In this document: piece after piece, positions 17,385 to 24,955 of the stretch
Layout of the letters: each line of letters starts with the position of its first letter
How positions within the stretch are numbered: the first letter of the stretch is position 1
Assembly (NCBI RefSeq): GCF_000317305.3
Contig: NC_023036.2
Coordinates: 5,270,001-5,334,000, forward strand
Direction: 5' to 3'
Length of the DNA: 64,000 nt
Source of the DNA: Mycolicibacterium neoaurum VKM Ac-1815D
GTDB lineage: Bacteria; Actinomycetota; Actinomycetes; Mycobacteriales; Mycobacteriaceae
Position numbers and translations under genes: made by a program
Notes under the pieces: model-generated
What the model was told of the DNA's origin: nothing
The model's database searches: none
Seen by the model: the letters and a program-made list of their open reading frames with translations, nothing else

Positions 17385-18311
17385 TCAGCCTCCGAAGCCA
17401 TCCAGCAGGTCGTCGGTGGTCCACTCCCGCGCCGGGAGCACATCACGCAACAGTCGCAGCAGCGCCGGGTTCGTGCTGTCCTGGCGCCAGCAGGCATCGA
17501 GTTCGACCGGCCGTTCGCGGAACGCACCGATGGTGCGGAACACCACGCCCTCGGGGTGCAGGGTGGCGGCCGACGCCGGCACCAGCGCGATGCCGATCCC
17601 GGAGCGCACCAGCACCAGCATCGTGTGCACCTGCGTGACGAACTGGACGTAGCGCGGGGTGGCCCCGGCGATAGTGAACGTACTGATCAGCAATTCGTTG
17701 AAATAGCGCGCTTCGACCGGTGAGTACATCACGACGTCCTCGCCGTCGAGGTCGTTGAGGGTGAGTTGGCGGGCCTGCCCGACCAGCGGATGGCCCGCGG
17801 GCAGCGCGGCCACCAGCTGCTCGTGCAGCAGCGGGCGAGAGACGATACCGGGGCGTTTGAGCGGCGGCCGGGCCATCCCCAGGTCGATGTCACCACTCAT
17901 CAGGGCCTCGAGCTGCACCGAGGAAACCATCTCGCGCAGTTCGAGTTTGACGTCCGGCAGCTTCTCGCGGGTGCGCTCCAGCAGACGCGGCAGCACCGCG
18001 TGCGCGGAGGCCGCGGTGAAGCCCACCACCACGGTGCCCAGATCTCCGGCGGGTACCCGCTTCACGGTGAGCGCCGCGCTCTCGGCGAGTTGGAGGATGC
18101 GGCGGGCATCCGGAAGGAAGGCCGCCCCTGCCGGGGTCAGCGTGACGGTGCGAGTGGTGCGGTCGATGAGCTGGACCCCGAGTTCGGCCTCCAGCTGTTG
18201 GATCTGGCGACTGAGCGGGGGCTGGGTCATGTGCAACCGCTCTGCGGCCCGCCCGAAATGCAGTTCCTCGGCCACGGCGATGAAGCAGGACAATCGGGCC
18301 AGCGAGAACAT
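17385..18311 (-). CDS. LysR-family transcriptional regulator
   Basis: The 308-residue protein has an N-terminal LysR helix-turn-helix (residues 1-60, ERLHMTQPPLSRQIQQLE) and a periplasmic-binding-like effector domain. LysR proteins with this arrangement usually activate catabolic genes in response to a small acid. It lies between the two halves of the aldarate island and points left, away from its only close neighbour upstream. The targets are not evident from sequence. Confidence 0.9.
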   Translation of the reverse strand: MFSLARLSCFIAVAEELHFGRAAERLHMTQPPLSRQIQQLEAELGVQLIDRTTRTVTLTPAGAAFLPDARRILQLAESAALTVKRVPAGDLGTVVVGFTAASAHAVLPRLLERTREKLPDVKLELREMVSSVQLEALMSGDIDLGMARPPLKRPGIVSRPLLHEQLVAALPAGHPLVGQARQLTLNDLDGEDVVMYSPVEARYFNELLISTFTIAGATPRYVQFVTQVHTMLVLVRSGIGIALVPASAATLHPEGVVFRTIGAFRERPVELDACWRQDSTNPALLRLLRDVLPAREWTTDDLLDGFGG

Positions 18312-18364
18312 CGATGCACTCCTCGTATCACCGCGCCACTGCGGGACGTCGGTGGTGCATCAGT

Positions 18365-19321
18365 TTAGCGTGCGGCGAAGCTCTCCAGTTCGTACCGAGT
18401 GTGGAAGTCACGCAACTTCTCGTAGCGGTAGCGGTTGTAGGCCATCGGCTCCAACACCAGCCACTTGGGCAACCGCCGCCGGGCCGCGCGGATCACCACC
18501 CGGTACAGCGTAAACTCCAGCTGCTTGGCCGAATTCCATTCACTGCCAATCAGTTCCATCATCACCGGATGGGTCGCCGATTCGGCACAGATGCGGGCCG
18601 GGCGTGCCAGCACCGGCACCATCAGCCGCCAGCCGGGCTCGATGAGTCGGTGCAGCCATGCCGGGCCGAACAACGTCGGCACCGGCGGACCCGAGAACTG
18701 ATCGGCGGCCCACAGCAGGAACGGGTTGCTCGCCAGTTCGGTGGTGGCGACCTCGTCGTAGTAGGCGCGCATCTCGGCCACGGTGGCCGGCACATCGGCA
18801 GCGTCACTGGGCAGTCCGACATCGGCCATCGCACACACCGTGCGCCACACCACCTCGCGCTGCTCGTCGGAGAAGTGCTTGCCGTAGACCGCGGTGTATC
18901 CGGCGTAGAAGATGTTCAGCGAGGTGGTGCCGACCCACTTCCACAACGCAGGGTCCAGCGCGCTGAACCGTTCACCGGCGAAATCCCCCTTGCCGACCCC
19001 GTGTACCGCGCCATGCTTGGTCTTCAGTCGTTCGGCGGTGGCGCGCCGGTCGGCCTCGTCGGCGAACGCGAGCGGTCCGTTCCACAGGTAGCTGTTGATC
19101 CCTCGGTCGGTGAAGTTCGCCGCGAACCGACCGCTGGCGTCGACGGCGGCCGCGACCTTGCGGTAGGCCACCTGGTCCAGGGCGAGCCTGCCGAACAGAC
19201 CGAAGGCCAGCGGTGTGCCCATCCACCAGCGCACGTCAGCAGCCAGTTCGTGGTGTGGTTGACCGGGATCCCAGGGTCTGGGCGAGGTGTCCGCCTCGAC
19301 CCGTTGTGCCGTGCTCGTCAT
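18365..19321 (-). CDS. Oxygenase MpaB-family protein (DUF2236)
   Basis: The 318-residue protein belongs to the DUF2236/MpaB family, predicted haem-dependent oxygenases related to latex-clearing proteins. Recognisable features are WKWVGTTSLNIFYAGY in the first half and a histidine-containing helical segment. The ATG at 19321 is favoured over one five codons upstream. It is divergent from a TetR gene across 86 bp, a common repressor-target arrangement. It does not obviously belong to the aldarate pathway. Confidence 0.82.
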   Translation of the reverse strand: MTSTAQRVEADTSPRPWDPGQPHHELAADVRWWMGTPLAFGLFGRLALDQVAYRKVAAAVDASGRFAANFTDRGINSYLWNGPLAFADEADRRATAERLKTKHGAVHGVGKGDFAGERFSALDPALWKWVGTTSLNIFYAGYTAVYGKHFSDEQREVVWRTVCAMADVGLPSDAADVPATVAEMRAYYDEVATTELASNPFLLWAADQFSGPPVPTLFGPAWLHRLIEPGWRLMVPVLARPARICAESATHPVMMELIGSEWNSAKQLEFTLYRVVIRAARRRLPKWLVLEPMAYNRYRYEKLRDFHTRYELESFAAR

Positions 19322-19353
19322 CGCCGGAACCCCCATCCGAGAAAACAGGAAAC

Positions 19354-19367
19354 ATCTGTGTGCAGAT
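19354..19367. promoter_or_regulatory. Inverted repeat in MpaB/TetR divergent promoter
   Basis: ATCTG-TGTG-CAGAT is a perfect 5+4+5 inverted repeat in the 86-bp gap between the MpaB-like and TetR genes. It is a candidate TetR operator, though the arms are short. Confidence 0.35.
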
Positions 19368-19407
19368 TGAGAAAAACAGCGTAGAGCCGCTGTGTCAAGA
19401 TGGTCCG

Positions 19408-20037
19408 ATGGCGGTCTCGCGGCGCTACGGCGGACAAACCGCCGTCGACCGGGTCGCCGAACGGCGTGCCAAATTACTGGCCGCCGGCCTGGAGTTGATG
19501 GGAACGCGCGGTATCGCCGGCACCACAGTGCGCGGTGTCACGGAGGCCTCCGGTGTGGCCGCTCGGTACTTCTACGAGAGCTTCGCCGATATCGAGGCGC
19601 TGCATCTTGCCGTCTACACCGAGGTCATCGAAGAGGCGGCGCGTCGGTCGGTCGCCGCGCTGGAGCAGGCACCCGATGATGCCCTGGCACGCACCAGGGC
19701 GGTGCTCGGCGAACTGGTCGACCTGATCCTCGGCGACCGGCGCAAGGGCCGGATCCTGGTGCTGGAGGCCACCTCCACACCGGCTTTGGGTCGTCGTAGC
19801 CTCGCCGAGTCGAGCCGGTTCGCGGGCATGCTGGCCGCCACCGCAGCCGGTGGTGACCCGGCTCGGGCCACCAATGGGCTGCCGACCGATCTGCGGCTGG
19901 TGTCGCAGTTCCTGGTCGGCGGGGTCACCGCGTCCATCGGAGCGGTTCTGCTCGGTGATATCGAGGTCGACCGCGAACACCTGGTCGACGTGCTGGTATC
20001 GCTGTTCGAGGCGATCCGCGCGGCCGCTCCCGGCTAA
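19408..20037 (+). CDS. TetR-family transcriptional regulator
   Basis: The 209-residue protein has an N-terminal TetR helix-turn-helix (ERRAKLLAAGLELMGTRG, then VRGVTEASGVAARYFYESF) and a variable ligand-binding C-terminus. The ATG at 19408 was chosen because it precedes the HTH by a normal distance. It is divergent from the MpaB-like gene, its probable target. It overlaps the convergent Ddn-like gene by 4 bp at the 3' end. Confidence 0.9.
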   Translation: MAVSRRYGGQTAVDRVAERRAKLLAAGLELMGTRGIAGTTVRGVTEASGVAARYFYESFADIEALHLAVYTEVIEEAARRSVAALEQAPDDALARTRAVLGELVDLILGDRRKGRILVLEATSTPALGRRSLAESSRFAGMLAATAAGGDPARATNGLPTDLRLVSQFLVGGVTASIGAVLLGDIEVDREHLVDVLVSLFEAIRAAAPG

Positions 20038-20504
20038 CTGAGCTTGATGGCGGCGAGCTTCACTTCCCTTGCCGCCGTTTCCCATTGCGCGAACGTGGGC
20101 AGTCGATCACCGGCGAAGACCAGTCCCATCTGACGCTGCGCCTTCTTCGGCCCGTAGGAGGTGGCGATCCGTTCGGCCAACGCCGCCACCGCGGCGGGGT
20201 CGCTGATCAACTCGCCGCGCATCGTGGTGGTCTTGCCGCGGTAGGACACCTGCGCGTCGGCGCCGTCGCGGAAGTTGTACTTCCACTGCGCCTCCAGCAG
20301 CACGTACAGCACACCGTCGAGGTGGTGCGCACTGACCGGCGTCGCGTATCGCCTGCCCGTCTTGCGGCCAGTGAAGGACACCAGCATGAAGTCGCCGATC
20401 AACGCGCCCAGCGGAGTCTTGAGGGCGAACTTCAGTGTGGGATTGACGATGCGCAGCAGTAGTTCGGGTGGGTGGGCGGCATCGACGGCCGGCTGGTCTG
20501 CCAT
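20034..20504 (-). CDS. Deazaflavin-dependent nitroreductase-family protein (Ddn-like, DUF385)
   Basis: The 156-residue protein resembles the F420H2-dependent Ddn/FDOR-A family: the N-terminal lipophilic helix is followed by GDFMLVSFTGRKTGRRYATPV. These split-barrel enzymes reduce quinones, nitro compounds or other hydrophobic substrates with F420H2. It ends over the TetR stop and lies 26 bp downstream of the aldarate dehydratase gene, so it may be read through from that operon. Confidence 0.85.
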   Translation of the reverse strand: MADQPAVDAAHPPELLLRIVNPTLKFALKTPLGALIGDFMLVSFTGRKTGRRYATPVSAHHLDGVLYVLLEAQWKYNFRDGADAQVSYRGKTTTMRGELISDPAAVAALAERIATSYGPKKAQRQMGLVFAGDRLPTFAQWETAAREVKLAAIKLS

Positions 20505-20530
20505 CCACCCACGGTAGCGGGGTGAGGCGG

Positions 20531-21790
20531 CTACCAGCGTGGGCTGGCGAGGGCGAAGTTCGGATCGACGGTCTGCATGTAGCCGGTGTCGTCCCGGTCG
20601 CGGATCCCGCAGGTCACGTACTGCTCATGTAGCGCGGCCAACGAGTCCTCGTCGATCTCGACACCCAGGCCCGGTCCGGTGGGTACCGGGACGGAGCCAT
20701 CGACGAAGGCCAGCGCGCCGTCCTTGACGACATCCTCGGTCTTCCACGGCCAGTGGGTGTCGCAGGCGTAGGTGAGGTTCGGGGTGGCGCCGGCCAGGTG
20801 CACCATCGCCGCCAGGCTGATACCCAGATGCGAGTTGGAATGCATGGACAGGCCCAGCCCGAAGGTCTCGCAGATCCCGGCCAGCAGCCGGGAGCGCTGC
20901 AGTCCGCCCCAGTAATGGTGATCGGAGAGAACGACTTTCACCGAGTTCTTGAGCACCGCCGGTTTGAGCTGATCGAACGCGACGACGCACATGTTGGTGG
21001 CCAACGGCATCGGGGACTGCGCGGCGACCTCGGCCATCCCGTCCAGTCCGGGTGTCGGATCCTCCAGGTACTCCAAAATGCCTGCCAGTCCGGTGGCCAC
21101 CTTGATCGAGGTCTGCGGGGTCCACGCGGCGTTGGGGTCAAGGCGCAGCGGGACACCGGGGAAGGCTCTGGCCAGCGCCTCGATACCGGCCATCTCCTCC
21201 TCGGGGGCGAACACGCCACCCTTGACCTTGATGGCGGTGAAACCGTACTCGTCGATGATGCGGCGCGCCTGGGCGACCAAGCCGTCGGGGTCCAGCGCCT
21301 CGCCGAACTGGTCGGGCTCGGCACCGGGATGGCCTGCCCACTTGTAGAACAGGTAGGCGCTGAACGGTACGGCGTCACGCACCTTGCCGCCCAACAGATC
21401 CGACACAGGTCTACCCAGTGCTCGACCCTGCACGTCCAGGCAGGCCACCTCGAACGGAGAGAGCACCTGGTCGACCGCGCTTGCCGTGGTGATCATGCCC
21501 GCGGTCCCCACCGCCGCATCATCTCCGGCCAACGCTACCGCGACCGCGGCGCGGATCTGGTTGAGCGCGAACACGTCCAGACCGGTGATGGCCGCGGCGG
21601 CGGCGTTCAACCGGGCCAGATGGCGGGTGTCGGCATAGGTCTCGCCGAGACCTACCAGACCCGCATCGGTGTCCAGTTGGATGATTGCCCGCAGCGCGTA
21701 GGGCTGGTGCACCCCCACGGTGTTCAGCAGCGGGGGGTCGACGAAGGCGACCGGGGTGATCCGCGTGCCGGTGATGCGGATGGCGCTCAC
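20531..21790 (-). CDS. Glucarate dehydratase-family protein (enolase superfamily, GudX-like)
   Basis: The 419-residue enolase-superfamily acid-sugar dehydratase is distinct from the gudD above. The expected residues are present: K-x-K at 188/190, metal ligands Asp218, Glu243 and Asn266, Asp290, and His317. All catalytic positions being intact argues for an active enzyme, perhaps with a different stereochemical preference such as galactarate or idarate. The GTG start at 21790 lies 3 bp after the kdgD stop codon. It is third in the aldehyde dehydrogenase-kdgD-dehydratase operon. Confidence 0.88.
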   Translation of the reverse strand: MSAIRITGTRITPVAFVDPPLLNTVGVHQPYALRAIIQLDTDAGLVGLGETYADTRHLARLNAAAAAITGLDVFALNQIRAAVAVALAGDDAAVGTAGMITTASAVDQVLSPFEVACLDVQGRALGRPVSDLLGGKVRDAVPFSAYLFYKWAGHPGAEPDQFGEALDPDGLVAQARRIIDEYGFTAIKVKGGVFAPEEEMAGIEALARAFPGVPLRLDPNAAWTPQTSIKVATGLAGILEYLEDPTPGLDGMAEVAAQSPMPLATNMCVVAFDQLKPAVLKNSVKVVLSDHHYWGGLQRSRLLAGICETFGLGLSMHSNSHLGISLAAMVHLAGATPNLTYACDTHWPWKTEDVVKDGALAFVDGSVPVPTGPGLGVEIDEDSLAALHEQYVTCGIRDRDDTGYMQTVDPNFALASPRW

Positions 21791-21793
21791 GAG

Positions 21794-22723
21794 TTACACG
21801 GCTCCGCTCAGCGCATCGGCCAACACGGCGCGACCGGCTGCGACGATCGAGGCCAGTGCCGCGACATCCTCGGCGCTGGGCATCACCAGCGGCGGGCGCA
21901 CCGATCCGGCGGGCACACCCTCCATCGTGACGCCGGCCTTGACCAGCGAGACGGCATATCCCGGGACCGTGTCGCGCAGCTGAACCAGCGGGATGAAGAA
22001 CGCGTTGAGCAGCGCGCTCGTCAGCTCGATATTGCCCGACTCCAGTGAGTTGTAGAACGCCAGCGCCAGGTCCGGGGCGAACGCGAACGTCGCCGAGGAA
22101 TACAGCGGCACGCCGATGGCGCGGAACGCCAACTGGGTCGTCTCGGCGGTGGGAAGACCGTTGAAGAACAGGAAATCCGGGTCGACCTGAGCCTTGACGG
22201 CAGCCACGATCCGCGCCACCTGGTCGAAATTACCGGTGCCGTCCTTGAATCCGACGACATTGTCGATCTTGGCGACGGCGACAGCGGATGCCTCGGTGAA
22301 CTTCGCGTTGTTGCGGTTGTAGACGATGACCGGCAGTGTGGTGGCGCCGGCGACCGCGGCGACATAATCCACCAGGCCAGGCTGGGGCACCTCGACCAGG
22401 TAGGGCGGTAGCAGCAGGATGCCGTCGGCCCCCTCTTCCTGTGCGGCCAGCGCGAACGCCTTGGCCTGGGCCACCGCGCCGCCGGCTCCGGCGTACACCG
22501 GAACACGTCCGGCGATCACCTCGACGGCGGTGCGCACCACGGTGCGGAACTCGCCGAGTTCGAGAGCGTGGAATTCACCTGTGCCACAGGCGATGAACAC
22601 ACCGCCGGGGCCGGCCTCGATACCCTTGGTCAGGTGCGCCGAGAGCGCGTCGGTGTCGACCGCACCGGAGGCGGTGAAGGGGGTGACGGGAAAGAACAGC
22701 ACGCCGTGGAATGTGGGACGCAT
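21794..22723 (-). CDS. kdgD: 5-dehydro-4-deoxyglucarate dehydratase
   Basis: This class I aldolase-fold enzyme converts 5-keto-4-deoxyglucarate to alpha-ketoglutarate semialdehyde with loss of water and CO2. The 309-residue protein has the GTGE substrate loop at 47-50, Tyr135 in VIVYNR, and the Schiff-base Lys160 in VGFKDGTGN. A good ribosome-binding site (AAGGAGCT) precedes the ATG. The product is the substrate of the semialdehyde dehydrogenase encoded just upstream. Confidence 0.94.
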   Translation of the reverse strand: MRPTFHGVLFFPVTPFTASGAVDTDALSAHLTKGIEAGPGGVFIACGTGEFHALELGEFRTVVRTAVEVIAGRVPVYAGAGGAVAQAKAFALAAQEEGADGILLLPPYLVEVPQPGLVDYVAAVAGATTLPVIVYNRNNAKFTEASAVAVAKIDNVVGFKDGTGNFDQVARIVAAVKAQVDPDFLFFNGLPTAETTQLAFRAIGVPLYSSATFAFAPDLALAFYNSLESGNIELTSALLNAFFIPLVQLRDTVPGYAVSLVKAGVTMEGVPAGSVRPPLVMPSAEDVAALASIVAAGRAVLADALSGAV

Positions 22724-22760
22724 CGTGGAAAGCTCCTTGAAATGGTGGTGGAGGGGTAGG

Positions 22761-24380
22761 TCAGTCCTGCGTGAGCCGGCCGTCGATGCGCCGCCACAGA
22801 CGATCGGGATTGTCGTCGGCAACAGGGCTGGGCAGCAGCGATTTCGGGACGTTCTGATAGGCCACGGGACGCAGGAAGCGTTCGATCGCGCGGGCACCGA
22901 CCGATGTGGTGCGCGAGTCCGATGTCGCCGGGAACGGGCCCCCGTGCACCATCGCATGGCACACCTCGACACCGGTGGGCCAGCCGTTGAACAGGATTCG
23001 GCCCGCCTTGAGCTCAAGCAGCGGAAGCAGTTCACCGGCCGCGGCTTCGTCGGAGGTGTCGGCATGCACGGTCGCGGTGAGCTGCCCCTCGACGCCGGCG
23101 GCGACGGTGTGCATCTGGGCAGTGTCGGCGCATCGCACGATCAGGCTGGCCGAGCCGAACACCTCGGCCTGCAGCTCTTCGTTACCCAGGAAGCTCTGCG
23201 CATCCGTACTGAACAGTGCCGCCTGCCCGCAGGTCTCGATAGCGCCGACCTGACCGTGTGCAACCAGTTCGGCTGCACCGCTGAGCATCTCGACACCGGA
23301 CGCGTAGTTGCCGGCAATATTCGGCGTCAGCATCGGGGTGGCGGGCGCAGCGGAGATGGCCTCGCCGGCCGCGGTGACGAAGGCGTCGAGCCCCGGGCCG
23401 TCGACGGCGATGATCAGGCCCGGATTGGTGCAGAACTGCCCCGACCCCATGGTGAGCGAGCCGATGAAGGCCTTGCCCAGCTCCGCACCGCGGGTGGCCA
23501 GCGCACCCTCGAGCAGGAACACCGGATTGATGGAGCTCATCTCGGCGTAGACCGGGATGGGCTCCGGACGCGCGGCGGCGGCCGCCATCAACGCCGTTCC
23601 CCCGGAACGGGATCCGGTGAAGCCGACGGCCTTGATATGAGGGTCGGTGACCAGCGCGACGCCGAGACCCGGCCCGCTACCGAACAGCAGCGAGAAGACG
23701 CCGGCGGGTAGGCCCGACTCGGTGACTGCCGAAGTGACCGCACGCGCCACGATCTCCGACGTGCCCGGGTGGGCGTCGTGTCCCTTGACCACGACCGGGC
23801 ATCCGGCGGCCAGGGCAGAGGCGGTGTCACCCCCGGCGACCGAGAAGGCCAGCGGGAAGTTGGAGGCGCTGAACACCGCGACCGGGCCCAGTGGCACGAA
23901 CCGCTGGCGGATGTCGGGACGTGGCAGCGGAGTGCGGTCGGGCTGGGCGGTGTCGATGCGGGCACCGTTCCAGCTGCCTTCGCGCAGCACCTCGGCGAAC
24001 AACCGCAGCTGGCCGGTGGTGCGGCCGACCTCGCCGGTGATTCGCGCGGTCGGCAGACCGCTCTCGGCGACGGCGCGGGCGATCAGCGACTCGGCGACCG
24101 ACTCGATATGGGCCGCGATCGATTCCAGGAACCGGGCGCGCTGTTCGGCGGTGGTGGCGCGGTAGGCCGGGAAGGCCTCGGCGGCCGCCGCCGCGGCGGC
24201 GTCGACATCGGTGGTGTCACCGTGGCGGTAGACCGGTTCCAGCGGCTGCCCCGCCGCCGGATCGAACGCCCGGACCTCGTGGCCGGTGCCCGTGACGGGC
24301 GTCCCGGCGATGATCATCTGTCCGGTCAGCTGGGTGGGAAGAGTCGCAGTCACACCAGCAACGGTATGGAGAGAATCCAT
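22761..24380 (-). CDS. Alpha-ketoglutarate semialdehyde dehydrogenase
   Basis: This NAD(P)-dependent aldehyde dehydrogenase of 539 residues oxidises 2,5-dioxovalerate to alpha-ketoglutarate, the last step of glucarate catabolism. The catalytic Cys317 is in GSGQFCTNPG, the general base Glu280 in YAEMSSINP, Asn174 in SASNFP, and the cofactor Lys199 in VVVKGH. Subfamily assignment rests on the AEMSSINPVF segment and linkage to kdgD. A palindrome overlaps the chosen start codon, so the GTG nine codons downstream could be the real start. Confidence 0.92.
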   Translation of the reverse strand: MDSLHTVAGVTATLPTQLTGQMIIAGTPVTGTGHEVRAFDPAAGQPLEPVYRHGDTTDVDAAAAAAAEAFPAYRATTAEQRARFLESIAAHIESVAESLIARAVAESGLPTARITGEVGRTTGQLRLFAEVLREGSWNGARIDTAQPDRTPLPRPDIRQRFVPLGPVAVFSASNFPLAFSVAGGDTASALAAGCPVVVKGHDAHPGTSEIVARAVTSAVTESGLPAGVFSLLFGSGPGLGVALVTDPHIKAVGFTGSRSGGTALMAAAAARPEPIPVYAEMSSINPVFLLEGALATRGAELGKAFIGSLTMGSGQFCTNPGLIIAVDGPGLDAFVTAAGEAISAAPATPMLTPNIAGNYASGVEMLSGAAELVAHGQVGAIETCGQAALFSTDAQSFLGNEELQAEVFGSASLIVRCADTAQMHTVAAGVEGQLTATVHADTSDEAAAGELLPLLELKAGRILFNGWPTGVEVCHAMVHGGPFPATSDSRTTSVGARAIERFLRPVAYQNVPKSLLPSPVADDNPDRLWRRIDGRLTQD

Positions 24381-24434
24381 ACATGTCCAAGACCATTTCA
24401 GTGGGCACTAATGCAGAACTTGGATAGGTCTGCA
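24365..24434. promoter_or_regulatory. Inverted repeats at the aldehyde dehydrogenase operon promoter
   Basis: TATGGA-GAGAA-TCCATA (24365-24381) is a perfect 6+5+6 repeat overlapping the proposed start codon. TGCAGA-N11-TCTGCA (24412-24434) is a second perfect repeat about 32 bp upstream. Both are candidate operators for the aldarate regulators. The first is best placed to block initiation. Confidence 0.4.
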
Positions 24435-24443
24435 CTCCGTGAT

Positions 24444-24830
24444 TCAGGCGACGGCGCGGTGCCGCTGCGACAGCAGATCCAGCACCGTGCGTCCCAATTC
24501 GGCGAGATCGGGATCGGAACCGGATGCGTCGACCAACGTCACCCCATCGGCGACCCCGGCGGACTCGATATCGGCGATCAGACCGGCCAGACCGTGCACC
24601 GTCCCGGCGTAGCGCACGCCGTCGACCTCGCCCAGCGACGCGTAGGCGGAGCGGATGTCGGGCGCGACCGCGACCCCGACGTCGAGAATCACCGCCACGT
24701 CACCGTCGTCATGACGCAATCGGGTCCGCGCCCGCTGCGCCTGCTGCAGGTCACGAGCCGATACCCGCACCACGGGGTCGGCCCCCGACGTCAGCTCACT
24801 CCACGTCTCATCTGCCACGAATAGCCGCAC
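24444..24830 (-). CDS. Hypothetical protein
   Basis: I do not recognise a family for this 128-residue protein. It is soluble and acidic, with no signal peptide or membrane segment. Its composition and the alternating hydrophobic pattern (VAVILDVGVAVAPDIRSAY, then GLAGLIADIESAG) look like a genuine alpha/beta protein. It points away from the Pls-like synthetase across a 125-bp gap. It ends just upstream of the aldehyde dehydrogenase promoter, so it may contribute read-through into that operon. Confidence 0.65.
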   Translation of the reverse strand: MRLFVADETWSELTSGADPVVRVSARDLQQAQRARTRLRHDDGDVAVILDVGVAVAPDIRSAYASLGEVDGVRYAGTVHGLAGLIADIESAGVADGVTLVDASGSDPDLAELGRTVLDLLSQRHRAVA

Positions 24831-24955
24831 GAGGCCACGTTAGGAGCGGCACACACCGCCGGCCAATGGTTGCGATCAGCACGACCGGAACGGAACAATC
24901 CGGCAGCCGCGCGCCGCGTGTGGACGGGTCACCGGGCTTCAGTAGTTTTATAGCC

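Noticed and set aside
6429..24380. The aldarate island as a mobile genomic island
   Set aside because: No integrase, transposase, tRNA boundary or flanking direct repeat was found. Recent transfer cannot be claimed from the sequence alone.
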